This document shows, piece after piece, positions 8,483-17,237 of a stretch of 64,000 bases of DNA; the stretch's first letter is position 1, and each line of letters opens with the position of its first letter. The notes under the pieces were generated by a model. That model had not been told where the DNA came from, did not search any database, and saw only the letters and a program-made list of their open reading frames with translations. This DNA comes from Roseomonas alba (GTDB taxonomy: Bacteria; Pseudomonadota; Alphaproteobacteria; Acetobacterales; Acetobacteraceae): contig NZ_JAHYBZ010000008.1 of NCBI RefSeq assembly GCF_019430885.1, forward strand, positions 62,001 to 126,000. Direction: 5' to 3'. The position numbers and the translations under genes were made by a program.

Positions 8483-9817
8483 ATGGGACGCATGCCGCCC
8501 GACCTCCTCGCTACCGCCGCCGCGATCGACCTCCTGCCACGGGAGACGGTGCACGGTTCCGTGGCGGGGCTCGGCGGGCTGGGCGTGACGCTGGAAGGGT
8601 TCGGCCCGCTCGCGGCGATCGGCGACCGGGTGCGGCTGGAATCGCCCTATGCGGCGCCCGTCCTCGCCGAGATCGCCGCCTTCCGCGACGGCCGCGCCGA
8701 GGCCATCGCCATGGGCCCGCTGGCCGGCCTGTCGGACGGCGTGCGGGCGGTGCTGGCGCCACGGCCGGCCCTGGCGGTTTCGGAGGCCTGGCTGGGCCGC
8801 GTGCTCGACCCAATGGGCCGGCCGATGGATGGCGGTCCGCCACCGGCACCGGGGGCCACGCCGCGCGCCACCCATGCACCGGCCCCGCCGGCCGGGCAGC
8901 GCGCAAGGCTCGGGCCGCGCCTCGCGCTCGGGGTGCGGGCGCTCGACCTGTTTGCCCCGGTGCGGCAGGGGCAGCGGCTCGGGCTCTTCGCGGCCTCGGG
9001 CGTCGGCAAGTCGACGCTGATGGCGATGCTCGCCGGCGGGGTGGATGCGGAGGTCATCGTCTTCGCCCTGGTCGGCGAACGCGGGCGCGAATTGCGCGAG
9101 TTCATCGAGGACGACCTCGGCCCCGCGCGACTGGCGAAGTCGGTGGTCATCTGCGCCACCTCCGACACCGCGGCGCCGATGCGGCGGGAGGCAGCCTATG
9201 CAGCCATGACCGTCGCCGAGCATTTCCGCGACCAGGGAAGGCAGGTGCTGCTGCTGATGGACAGCGTGACCCGCTTCGCCCTGGCGTTGCGCGAAATCGG
9301 CCTCGCCGTCCGGGAACCGCCCGCGACGCGGGGCTTTCCGCCGTCGGTCTTCACCGAATTGCCGCGGCTGCTGGAACGCGCCGGCCCGGGGCCCGAGGGC
9401 TGTGGCGGAGCCATCACCGCCCTGTTCACCGTGCTGGTCGAAGGCGACGACCATGACGAGCCCGTCGCCGATGCCGTGCGCGGCATCCTGGACGGGCATG
9501 TCGTGCTGGACCGCAGCATCGCCGAGGGCGGACGCTATCCCCCGGTCGACGTGCTGCGGTCGCTGTCGCGCACCGCGCCCGGGGTGCTCGATGCGCATGA
9601 ACGGCCGCTGGTCGCGGAGGCGCGGCGGCTGCTCGCGACCTATGCCGAGGTGAAGGACCTGGTCCGCCTCGGCGCCTTTCGCAGCGGGCATGACCCGCTG
9701 GCGGATGAGGCCGTGCGCTTCGCCCCCGCCATCGAGCAGGTGCTGTCCCAGGCCAAGGGCGAGGCGAGCGACCCCGACCAGGCCTTCGGCGCCCTGGCGG
9801 CGGCGCTTGCGGGATAA
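8483..9817 (+). CDS. FliI/YscN-type export ATPase (orphan)
   Basis: Homolog of the ATPase that energises flagellar or type III secretion. The 444 residues show Walker A ASGVGKST (K176), Walker B VLLLMDSVTRFA (D260), the LVGERGRELREF stretch and the C-terminal helical region with LATYAEVKDLVRLGAF, all typical of FliI. I chose ATG 8483 (MGRMPPD); ATG 8492 is an alternative. No other flagellar or secretion gene is in the window. Only a 76-residue membrane protein follows. It may serve a flagellar system encoded elsewhere in the genome. Confidence 0.85.
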   Translation: MGRMPPDLLATAAAIDLLPRETVHGSVAGLGGLGVTLEGFGPLAAIGDRVRLESPYAAPVLAEIAAFRDGRAEAIAMGPLAGLSDGVRAVLAPRPALAVSEAWLGRVLDPMGRPMDGGPPPAPGATPRATHAPAPPAGQRARLGPRLALGVRALDLFAPVRQGQRLGLFAASGVGKSTLMAMLAGGVDAEVIVFALVGERGRELREFIEDDLGPARLAKSVVICATSDTAAPMRREAAYAAMTVAEHFRDQGRQVLLLMDSVTRFALALREIGLAVREPPATRGFPPSVFTELPRLLERAGPGPEGCGGAITALFTVLVEGDDHDEPVADAVRGILDGHVVLDRSIAEGGRYPPVDVLRSLSRTAPGVLDAHERPLVAEARRLLATYAEVKDLVRLGAFRSGHDPLADEAVRFAPAIEQVLSQAKGEASDPDQAFGALAAALAG

Positions 9818-9892
9818 TCCTGGCCAGGACCGGCCGCATCACCGCATGCTGGGGGTCAAAATGGTGCGCGGCTCTTGGGGGAGGACGGCACG

Positions 9893-10123
9893 ATGGACGG
9901 AGTCCAGATCCTGATTCTGGCCCTGGCGGCGTACAGCGCCATCGCGCTGTGGCGTCTGGCCACCGCGCTCCAACGCAACTGGGACGGCCAGTTCGAGGAT
10001 CTGCTCGAGGAGGAGGCGATCGTCCGCCGTCTCGCGATGGCCGGCCTGTCAGTGGCCTGCCTCCTGGCCGCGATCCTGCTGCGTGGCTCGGTCCGTGACC
10101 TGCTGGCCTACCTCTCAGGCTGA
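9893..10123 (+). CDS. Small membrane protein of unknown function
   Basis: The 76 residues contain two hydrophobic helices (about 4-20 and 52-68) separated by a charged segment QRNWDGQFEDLLEEEAIVRR. ATG 9893 is favoured by the strong GGGGGAGG ribosome site at 9877-9884. It follows the FliI-like ATPase by 75 bases, so co-transcription is possible. I do not recognise a family, and a link to export is only a guess from position. Confidence 0.55.
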   Translation: MDGVQILILALAAYSAIALWRLATALQRNWDGQFEDLLEEEAIVRRLAMAGLSVACLLAAILLRGSVRDLLAYLSG

Positions 10124-10132
10124 AAGCAGGCG

Positions 10133-10225
10133 TCAGTCGACGCGGATGTTCCCGGCGCGGATCAGCGCCGTATAGCCTTCGGCGCCGAGCGTGCCAGGTC
10201 GCACACCGATGCGGGGCAGGTCAGC
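10133..10225 (-). pseudogene. Remnant of a Bug/TctC solute-binding protein (C-terminal end)
   Basis: On the minus strand a short frame ends LGAEGYTALIRAGNIRVD-stop, which resembles the C-terminus of tripartite tricarboxylate (Bug) receptors. Nothing upstream in frame continues the ~300-residue protein; instead an unrelated gene fragment on the other strand begins. I read it as the last ~30 codons of a deleted gene. The match is short, so the family call is tentative. Confidence 0.4.
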
Positions 10226-10640
10226 GCCGTGCCGATCTCAATCTCGGCGGGCGGCATGTGGACCACAACGTGCCGCCCACCGTGGTGGATGCGAACCGGC
10301 TGGCGGAACAGGGCGCGCCGTGCTCGGTGGCGTCCAACACCGTCATCAACCCCTTCACGTCCTTCGGGGACGGCCAGGTGCTGCGCCAGGCGAACATGCT
10401 GGCGATCGTCATCCATCGCGCATCGGACCCTGGGGTTCGCGCGGTCCGGAACATGACGACGCAGGATGCGGCGAAGCCGATGCGCCAGGACGATTGCGGC
10501 ATCGCAGTCGGCAATCCGGGCAACCTGGTGGTGCTGGATGCGGAGAAGCCGGCGATGGCGCGCCGCGCCGTCGCCCCCGTGCTGATGGCCTTCAAGCGCG
10601 GGCAGCGCGCGGTGACGCGGGAGAAGGCGCGGCTGCACCG
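10226..10640 (+). pseudogene. Remnant of a cytosine deaminase-like amidohydrolase (C-terminal part)
   Basis: About 135 codons read like the end of an amidohydrolase: GAPCSVASNTVINPFTSFGD, RLDDYGIAVGNP-like QDDCGIAVGNPGNLVVLDAE and FKRGQRAVTR. The metal-binding N-terminal two thirds of the barrel are absent and no start with a ribosome site exists. The frame then runs without a stop into the antisense of the cytochrome gene, so it cannot be a normal gene. It abuts the Bug remnant on the other strand, which suggests a deletion or rearrangement that joined two gene ends. Confidence 0.6.
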
Positions 10641-10662
10641 GCCGCAGGGCCGGCGCGATCCG

Positions 10663-11211
10663 CTACTCCGCCGCCGCGCGATCGGCGCGCACCGACGCCA
10701 TCGTCTCGAAGACGCCGTCGCGCCGGACCAGGGCGTGATACAGCGCGGCCGCCACGTGCATTACGACCAGGGCAAAGAAGGCGAAGGCCAGATAGACATG
10801 CGCCTTCCACAGCAGCGTATGCAGCGCATCGCTCTGCGGCAGAATTGGCGGCAGGCGGATATGGCCCAGCAGCACGATGGGATAGGCGGCGGCCGACATC
10901 ATCGCCCAACCGATCAGCGGCATGCCGAGCATCAGCGCATAGAACGCATAGGGTGAGAGATGCGCCGCGAGGCGCATCGGTATCGGCATGCTGACCGGCA
11001 ACGGCGGCGCGCCATAACGCCAGCGCAAGCCCAGCCGCACCACCGCCAACACCAGGATGACGATACCGAGCGTCCGGTGCGTCGCGATCAGCGGCAGATA
11101 GGACGGCGCTATCGTCGAGACCATGCCCACGCCGATGAACAGCATGCCAAGGATTGCAATCGCCATCGCCCAGTGCAGCAGGCGCTGCCAGGCGGTGAAG
11201 GACCTGGTCAT
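10663..11211 (-). CDS. Cytochrome b561 family protein
   Basis: The 182 residues form four transmembrane helices with haem-ligand candidates H13 (LLHWAMA), H45 (ATHRTLG) and two His in the last helices (WKAHVYL and VVMHVAAA). The pattern fits a di-haem b561 that takes electrons from quinol. Its start overlaps the stop of the catalase-like gene by 4 bases, so the two are translationally coupled. I infer that it feeds electrons to the membrane-anchored peroxidase. Confidence 0.85.
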   Translation of the reverse strand: MTRSFTAWQRLLHWAMAIAILGMLFIGVGMVSTIAPSYLPLIATHRTLGIVILVLAVVRLGLRWRYGAPPLPVSMPIPMRLAAHLSPYAFYALMLGMPLIGWAMMSAAAYPIVLLGHIRLPPILPQSDALHTLLWKAHVYLAFAFFALVVMHVAAALYHALVRRDGVFETMASVRADRAAAE

Positions 11212-12275
11212 CGGGAAGCCTCCGTCGCGGCGGCGCGTTGATAGGGATAGTCGCGGACCTCCGCAGCGCGCAGGTTGTAGGATCGCGCATAGGCCGCGGA
11301 TCGTGCGGCCGGGAACGGATCGTCCGACACGCTCATCCCGTCCGGCAGCACTGTCGGGTCGAAGTTGATGTCGCGGCAGGGTCCGTCGCGTTCGGCCTCG
11401 ATGCGCTGGACGATCAGCGTGCCGACCTCCATGCGGCGCCGGTCCTCGGGCCAGGCCTTGCTGGGATCGGCCGTCTGGTCGATGGGATCGGCCAGGGTCA
11501 CCACCATGCGCCAGCTCTGCGGCGCGGCGGCCACGCGCGCACGAATCTCCTGCTCCAGGTGATCAGGGCCCATGGCCGCGAGTTGCGCCTGGGTCAGCGC
11601 CGTGACGGTCGCGTCCGGCAGCAGCGACCAGCGCACGGGGTGGTCATAGCCCTGCGTATCGGTGAACACGAAGCTGTCGAGGCTGTTGAAGCCGGTTTCC
11701 GCATAGCTCCCGGTCCAGGGCGCGCTGCCGGCCCACTCGGCGAAGGCGCGGAATTCCGGATGCTGCGCGATGAAGGCCGGCATCGCGCCCCGTTCAGTGC
11801 TGTGGGAGGCGACCTGGAGGTCGTAGAAGGCCCGCGGCGTAGCGACAGGAAAGAAGGGCGGGTCGATCATTGCCATGCGCCAGACCGCGCCATCCGGTGC
11901 CGTGATCTGCAAGCCCATGCCGCGCACCCGGACCGTGGCGTCCGGAGAGTCCGGTTCGGTGGTGCCAAGATTGAAGCGCCCGACCACCGGATACTGACCG
12001 CTGGCGAGCACGCTCGCGCGCGTGATCTCCCGCCCCTCGCCGCTCGCGGCGAAGATGCCGGTGAAGCAGATGCCCTTGGCATGATTGCGGCGATGGCCAA
12101 GCGCCGGCCCTTTCGGCCCGTCCAGCGCCGCCAGCATCCGCGCCGGGGTCAGGCGATCCGGCGTCAGCCATCCGGCCGCATAGGCGAATGCGCCGACGCC
12201 AGCGCCGGCCACGACCAGAATCGCGGCGAAGGATCCGAGCGTCCTTGCCCGTGCTGGCGGAGTTCCTGAAGACAT
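11208..12275 (-). CDS. Catalase-family peroxidase, membrane-anchored (SrpA-like)
   Basis: Haem peroxidase of the small catalase-related family; 355 residues compared with about 480 or more for true catalases. An N-terminal helix (about 13-35) would anchor or export it. The distal His is in GHRRNHAKG (H65), the Asn region in FNLGTTEPDSPD, and the proximal haem Tyr is likely in RSAAYARSYN near the C-terminus. Family members use an organic or membrane electron donor instead of pure dismutation. The overlapping cytochrome b561 gene is a plausible donor. Expected role: peroxide removal at the envelope. Confidence 0.87.
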   Translation of the reverse strand: MSSGTPPARARTLGSFAAILVVAGAGVGAFAYAAGWLTPDRLTPARMLAALDGPKGPALGHRRNHAKGICFTGIFAASGEGREITRASVLASGQYPVVGRFNLGTTEPDSPDATVRVRGMGLQITAPDGAVWRMAMIDPPFFPVATPRAFYDLQVASHSTERGAMPAFIAQHPEFRAFAEWAGSAPWTGSYAETGFNSLDSFVFTDTQGYDHPVRWSLLPDATVTALTQAQLAAMGPDHLEQEIRARVAAAPQSWRMVVTLADPIDQTADPSKAWPEDRRRMEVGTLIVQRIEAERDGPCRDINFDPTVLPDGMSVSDDPFPAARSAAYARSYNLRAAEVRDYPYQRAAATEASR

Positions 12276-12395
12276 GCACCGTTCCTCTGCCCATGACCTT
12301 GGGGCCGGCGCAGAGTGTCAGCAGTGGCGCCGGCGTGCTTCCCGGCTAGGCCGCGCTTTGCGAATTGGCATGGCAGGCTGCTGCAGGATCGGCGA

Positions 12396-12577
12396 GGACT
12401 TGGCACCGGGCGAGCCTGGCGGGGGCAGAATGCCTGCGGCGCCCGGTACCAATAGACTGCGGTCCAGAGGCGCCAACCACCAAGGGCATCCGATGGCGGG
12501 GTGGTTCAGAGGGGCAAAGCCCCTACGATCGCCGCAGCCGCAGAAAAGAAGGTCCGGAGGGGCACAAAGCCCCTCCC
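12396..12577. repeat. Hairpin-armed intergenic element, copy B (left hairpins lost)
   Basis: Begins with gaggacttggcaccgggcg, matching the inner border of left arms elsewhere, but the two left hairpins are missing. The right end gatggcggggtggttcagag plus AGGGGCaaaGCCCCT (about 12510-12524) matches copy A closely. A further hairpin GGAGGGGCacaaaGCCCCTCC lies at 12557-12577, next to the monooxygenase stop. It occupies the 306-base gap between the catalase and monooxygenase genes; 12276-12395 shows nothing else. Confidence 0.6.
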
Positions 12578-12581
12578 CGCC

Positions 12582-13949
12582 TTACTCCGCCGCCTGCGCC
12601 TGCCGCGCCGCCGTGTAGCGGTTCTCTGGCACCTTCAGCCCGAGGTTCTCGCGCAGCGTCTTGCCTTCATAGGCCGTGCGGAAGATGCCGCGGCGCTGCA
12701 GTTCGGGGATGACGAGCGTCGAGAAATCCTCGAAGGGCTTCGGGTAGTAGTTGCAGATCACGTTGAAGCCGTCGCAGGCGTCCTTCTCCAGCCATTCCTG
12801 CATTTCGTCGGCGATGTATTCCGGCGTGCCGACCAGCACGCGATGGCCCTGCGCGGCGGAGACGGAGCGCGCCACCTCCCGCAGGGTCATGTTGTGCTTC
12901 TTCGCCATGGTCATGATGAGTTGCTGGCGCGACTTGGCCGAATTCGCCTCGGGCAGGTCGGGCATCGGCCCGTCAAGCGGGTAGGAGAAGATGTCGACCC
13001 CGCGCGTGAAGCGCGCCAGCGCGGCGAGCGCCACGTCGTCCGGCAGCAGGGACTGGAGCTGGTCGTACTTCTCCTTCGCCTCCTCCATCGTGCGGCCGAT
13101 GACCGGCGTGATGCCGGGCATGATCTTCACGTCGTCCGGCGTGCGGCCGTACTTTGCCGTGCGCCCCTTCACATCGGCGAAGAACTCCTGCGCGGCGGCG
13201 AGCTCGGTCTGCGCCGTGAACACCACATCGGCGGTGCGGGCGGCGAGTTCCTTGCCCGGCTCCGACGACCCGGCCTGTGCCACCACCGGCCGGCCCTGCG
13301 GCGTGCGGGAGACGTTGAGCGGTCCACGCACATGGAAGTGCTTCCCGTGGTGATCCAGGAAATGCATCTTGTCGTAGTCGAACCAGACGCCGCTTTCCTT
13401 GTCCTTCAGGAAGGCGTCGATCTCCCAGGAATCCCACAGGCCGGCCACGACCTCGTAGAACTCGATGGCGCGCTCGTAGCGCGCGGCGTGGTCGACATGG
13501 GTGTCGAGGTTGAAGTTGCCGGCCTCGTCCTCGATCTGCGAGGTGACGAGGTTCCAGCCGCAACGCCCGCCCGAGATATGGTCGATCGTCGCGAAGCGCC
13601 GGGCGATGTTGTAGGGCTCGTTGAAGGTCGTCGTCGCCGTGGCCACCAGGCCGATATGGCTGGTGCCCATCGCCATGGCGGCGAGGCAGGCGGTGGGTTC
13701 GAGCTTGACGGTGCGGCACAGCCGCGTGCGCGTCATGTCGCCCGCCTTCAGCGCGTCCGACCCGCCGACCGCCACCGTGTCCTGGAAGAAGATGGTGTCG
13801 TAGAGGTGCTTCTCGGCCATCTGCGCCAGGCGCATGTACCAGGCGAAGTCCATGTCTGTGTCCACGGCGGCGTCGGGGTGACGCCAGCCGGAGAGGTGAT
13901 TGCCCGGCGTGCTGAGGAAGGCGCCGAGCTTGAGCTGCTTCTTAGTCAT
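12582..13949 (-). CDS. LLM-class flavin-dependent monooxygenase (NtaA/SnaA/DszA family), first copy
   Basis: A 455-residue TIM-barrel flavin monooxygenase. Family marks include GWRHPDA near the start, ATTTFNEPYNIARRFATIDH, SGGRCGWNLVTS and the C-terminal RGIFRTAYEGKTLRENLGL. Members oxidise substrates such as nitrilotriacetate, EDTA or organosulfur compounds with reduced FMN from a separate reductase, and no reductase is nearby. It is the last gene of a minus-strand operon with a solute-binding protein and a second monooxygenase; the gap to the binding protein is 9 bases. The substrate is unknown; organosulfur is a guess from context. Confidence 0.9.
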   Translation of the reverse strand: MTKKQLKLGAFLSTPGNHLSGWRHPDAAVDTDMDFAWYMRLAQMAEKHLYDTIFFQDTVAVGGSDALKAGDMTRTRLCRTVKLEPTACLAAMAMGTSHIGLVATATTTFNEPYNIARRFATIDHISGGRCGWNLVTSQIEDEAGNFNLDTHVDHAARYERAIEFYEVVAGLWDSWEIDAFLKDKESGVWFDYDKMHFLDHHGKHFHVRGPLNVSRTPQGRPVVAQAGSSEPGKELAARTADVVFTAQTELAAAQEFFADVKGRTAKYGRTPDDVKIMPGITPVIGRTMEEAKEKYDQLQSLLPDDVALAALARFTRGVDIFSYPLDGPMPDLPEANSAKSRQQLIMTMAKKHNMTLREVARSVSAAQGHRVLVGTPEYIADEMQEWLEKDACDGFNVICNYYPKPFEDFSTLVIPELQRRGIFRTAYEGKTLRENLGLKVPENRYTAARQAQAAE

Positions 13950-13958
13950 GGACCCCTC

Positions 13959-15560
13959 TTACGGCGTGCGGCGGATGCCGGTCGCCATGGTGTACTGATC
14001 GCCGCGGGGCACAAGGGTGATGTTGCGCGACATGCCCCAGGCGGATTGCACGAAGAAGATCGGGATGATGGCCATCTGGTCCATGGCCCGGCGCACCGCG
14101 GCGAAGGTCGTCGCCTGGCGCTGCGCGTCATCGAGCTGTGTCTCCGCCTGGGTCAGCAGCCCATCGAGCACGCTGTCCGAATACCGGCCGCGGTTCGAGG
14201 CGCCGTGGGCGCGCTGCGGATCGTAGGTGCGGATGATCGAGGTCATGCCCTCAGTCGCCATGCCCGTGGTGGTCGCGAACATGGACAGGGAGACGGAGAA
14301 TTCCGGCGTCCGGTTCGGTCCACCGAAGGCACCGCGGCGGAAGAAGATGGCGGTCGGGATGGCCTCGACCTCCGTGCGGATGCCGATCGCGGTCAGCATC
14401 TGACCCACCGCCTGGCACACCCGCGCATCGCCGGCGAAGCGGTTGGAGGTGCAGTGGATTGTCAGCCCGAAGCCCTGCGGATAGCCGGCCTCGGCCAGCA
14501 GTGCGCGGGCGCGGGCCGGATCGTAGGCGAGCGGCGGCAGGGACGGGTCATGCCCGTTGAAGCCCGGCGGGGCGATCTGGTTGGACGGCACGGCGCCGCC
14601 TTCCATCGCGCGTTCGGAGAGTGCGGCGCGATTCAGCGCCATGGACAGCGCCTGGCGCACCCGCACGTCGCGCAGCGGGTTCGGGTTCAGCGGCTGCCCA
14701 TCCGGGCCGGTGACGAAGGTCGAGACCTCCCGCCCGCTATCGATATAGGCGTAGTTGTTGAAGGCCGCGGTGTCGGTGACCAGGCGCGAGCGCGCATCCG
14801 ACCGCACCCGCGCATAGAGCCCGGGCGGCACCGCATCCACGACATCCACATCGGCGGCCAGCAGGGCGGCGATGCGGGCGCTGTCCACCGGGATGAAGCG
14901 ATAGACCACGCGCTCCCACGGCTCCGGCGTGCCCCAGTAGTTGGGCGCGCGTTCCAGCGTGACGTCGGCGCCCTGGTTGAAGCGCACCCAGCGATAGGGG
15001 CCGGTGCCGACCGCGGCGCGGCCGCCGTTGAAGTCTTCCTCCGTCGCGCCCTCGGCGAGGGCCGCGCGCACGATCATGATCGAGGTGAGGTAGGCGGGCA
15101 GCAGCGGCGTCGGGCCGCTGGTGCGGATCAGCAGCGTCGTATCGTTCACCTTTTCGACGCCGGTCACCGCGCGCACCGCGGGGCCATAGGTGCGCAGGCC
15201 CGTCGCGTTGCGCGCGCGCTCGATCGAGAAGGCGATGTCCTCGACGGTCAGGGGCGATCCGTCGTGGAAGCGCACATTCGGCCGCAGCTTGAATTCCCAG
15301 GTGTTGTCGTCGACCACGCGCCAGGATTCCGCGAGACCCGGCTCCGGCTGCAGGAAGGAATTCTGGAAGGTCAGCGACTCATAGACCTGCATCTGCACGT
15401 TGCGGTTGGGGCTGTAGGACTGGTGCGGGTCCGACCCGTCCACCGCGGCCTTCATGCCGATGCGCAGCGTCTGCGCGCCCGCCGGCGCGGCCGCCAGCGC
15501 GCCCAGCAGCAGCGCCATGGCGCGGATGGATCGAATCATGGGGGTTCTCCGGTCTTTCAT
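13959..15560 (-). CDS. ABC transporter substrate-binding protein, family 5 (peptide/nickel type)
   Basis: Periplasmic receptor of 533 residues with a signal peptide ending APAGAQTLRIG. The body has the SBP_bac_5 pattern: PEPGLAESW, WEFKLRPNVRFHDGSPLT, GTGPYRWV and ALNRAAL. The ATG overlaps the stop of the upstream monooxygenase (ATGA), which supports the first Met as start; Met8 is an alternative. No permease or ATPase gene is in the operon or window, so it must share a transporter encoded elsewhere. Its position between two monooxygenases suggests that it captures their substrate. Confidence 0.9.
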   Translation of the reverse strand: MKDRRTPMIRSIRAMALLLGALAAAPAGAQTLRIGMKAAVDGSDPHQSYSPNRNVQMQVYESLTFQNSFLQPEPGLAESWRVVDDNTWEFKLRPNVRFHDGSPLTVEDIAFSIERARNATGLRTYGPAVRAVTGVEKVNDTTLLIRTSGPTPLLPAYLTSIMIVRAALAEGATEEDFNGGRAAVGTGPYRWVRFNQGADVTLERAPNYWGTPEPWERVVYRFIPVDSARIAALLAADVDVVDAVPPGLYARVRSDARSRLVTDTAAFNNYAYIDSGREVSTFVTGPDGQPLNPNPLRDVRVRQALSMALNRAALSERAMEGGAVPSNQIAPPGFNGHDPSLPPLAYDPARARALLAEAGYPQGFGLTIHCTSNRFAGDARVCQAVGQMLTAIGIRTEVEAIPTAIFFRRGAFGGPNRTPEFSVSLSMFATTTGMATEGMTSIIRTYDPQRAHGASNRGRYSDSVLDGLLTQAETQLDDAQRQATTFAAVRRAMDQMAIIPIFFVQSAWGMSRNITLVPRGDQYTMATGIRRTP

Positions 15561-16936
15561 TCCGCGGCGTGGCCGACCGCATCGGCGATCGCGGCGCGTT
15601 TCGCCGCCGTGGCCGGATGCTCGGGCCAGGCAAGGCCGAGATTCTCGCGCAGGGTCTTCCCCTCATAGGCGGTGCGGTACAGGCCGCGGCGCTGCATCTC
15701 GGGGATCACCGTCTCGACCACGTCCTCGAGCCCGCCGGGCAGCCAGGTGGGGAGCAGGTTGAAGCCATCGGCGCCGCCGCCCTCGAACCAATCCTGCATC
15801 GCGTCGACGATGTCGGACGGCGTGCCGATCACCAGGCGATGCCCGTTGCCGCCCGCGATGGAGAGGTAGAGCTGGCGGATCGAGAGATTCCCCCGCCGCG
15901 CGATGTCGAGGAAGATCTGCCCGCGGCTGTGGTCGCGCCGGTCCGCCGGATCGGGTTCCGGCAGCGGGCCGTCCAGGTCGTAGGCCGACAGGTCGCCGAG
16001 GTAATTCGCCAGCGCGGCCAGGCCGACGATGGGTTCGACGCGTTGCTGCAGCACCTCGTACTTGTCCTGCGCTTCCTGCCGGGTCGCGCCGGGCACGGCC
16101 ATGATGCCGGGCATGATCTTGAGCTGGTCCGGCTCGCGGCCATAGGCCGCCATGCGACGCTTCACGTCGTCGTAATAGGCGCGCGCGTCTTCCAGGGTCT
16201 GCGACGCCGCGTATATCACGTCCGCCGTCGCGGCGGCGAGCTCCCGCCCCTGATCCGAGGCGCCGGCCTGCACGATGATCGGCCGCCCCTGCGGCGTGCG
16301 CGCCACGTTGAGCGGGCCCATGACGCGGAAATGCGCGCCCTCATGGTCCAGGATGTGCAGCTTGTCGGGGTCGTAGTTGATGCCCTGGGCCTTGTCCCGG
16401 ACGAAGGCGTCGTCCTCCCAGGAATTCCACAGCCCCTTCACCACCTCGACGAATTCGGCGGCGCGGTCGTAGCGGCCGGTCTTGGGGGGCGCGCCGACCA
16501 GGCCGAAATTCTGCGCCTCCATGTCGGTGGCGCTGGTCACCACGTTCCAGCCCGCGCGTCCGCCGCTGATATGGTCCAGCGAGGCGAATTTCCGCGCGAT
16601 GTGGTAGGGCTCGTTGTAGGTGGTCGACGCAGTGGCGACGAGGCCGACATGGTTCGTCACCATCGCCAGCGCCGAGAGCAGCGTCAGCGGCTCGAACTGC
16701 ACATTCTTGCAGGTGTGCGACAGCGCGCCCTTCGGCACGTCGTTGAAGCGGATGCCGACGCCATCCGCCAGGAACGCCATGTCGAGCAGGCCGCGTTCGG
16801 CCGCCTGCGTCACGCGCACCGCGTGCTGCAGTTCCATGTTGCCGCCGGCCGAGGACTCCGGATGGCGCCAGGCCGCCAGGTGATACCCCATGCCGATCAT
16901 GGAGACGCCGAGGCGGATCCTGCGTGGAGCGGGCAT
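15557..16936 (-). CDS. LLM-class flavin-dependent monooxygenase (NtaA/SnaA/DszA family), second copy
   Basis: A 459-residue paralog of the 12.6 kb gene, with the same landmarks (AWRHPESS, STTYNEPYHIARKFASLDH, SGGRAGWNVVTS, RGLYRTAYEGKTLRENLGL). It is the first gene of the minus-strand operon and couples to the binding protein through a 4-base overlap. Two paralogs flanking one receptor suggest either two steps or two related substrates of one pathway. A flavin reductase is not visible. Confidence 0.9.
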   Translation of the reverse strand: MPAPRRIRLGVSMIGMGYHLAAWRHPESSAGGNMELQHAVRVTQAAERGLLDMAFLADGVGIRFNDVPKGALSHTCKNVQFEPLTLLSALAMVTNHVGLVATASTTYNEPYHIARKFASLDHISGGRAGWNVVTSATDMEAQNFGLVGAPPKTGRYDRAAEFVEVVKGLWNSWEDDAFVRDKAQGINYDPDKLHILDHEGAHFRVMGPLNVARTPQGRPIIVQAGASDQGRELAAATADVIYAASQTLEDARAYYDDVKRRMAAYGREPDQLKIMPGIMAVPGATRQEAQDKYEVLQQRVEPIVGLAALANYLGDLSAYDLDGPLPEPDPADRRDHSRGQIFLDIARRGNLSIRQLYLSIAGGNGHRLVIGTPSDIVDAMQDWFEGGGADGFNLLPTWLPGGLEDVVETVIPEMQRRGLYRTAYEGKTLRENLGLAWPEHPATAAKRAAIADAVGHAAE

Positions 16937-17237
16937 GGGAGCTCTCCGTTATCGCGGCAGAGGCGCGCGATGCGGAGCAGAGCAAAATCCCGAAGCCAGC
17001 ACAGCACAATCCGGCGTGTCGGGACAGAATGCGGCGCAGCAACACAAGCGACCGCCCGATGAGCAGGGCTGCGTGCAGGATGCTCAGGGTGCAGGCAAGA
17101 GTAGGCCGCCTGAATGCGGCTGAATCGCCGCGCCCATCATTCGGCATCCACTTCGCGGAGGCGCGCCCGCCTCCGCAGACCCGATCGGTGGAGCAGGGTC
17201 CGGAGAGGTGCGAACGCCGCCCCTCCCTGGCAGAGCG
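16937..17237. other. Non-coding gap with one strong hairpin
   Basis: This 301-base stretch lies upstream of the monooxygenase operon and downstream of the aminotransferase, both on the minus strand. I see no supported gene. At 17155-17176 GCGGAGGCGcgcCCGCCTCCGC can form a stable hairpin, possibly a Rho-assisted end for the aminotransferase transcript, but there is no T-run. The part next to 16936 should hold the operon promoter; I could not pick a convincing one. Confidence 0.4.

Noticed and set aside
12501..15668. Very long open frame of 1055 codons on the plus strand
   Set aside because: It is antisense to the monooxygenase and binding-protein genes, which have clear family motifs. The frame is His/Arg/Gly-rich as expected for a GC-rich shadow and has no ribosome site.
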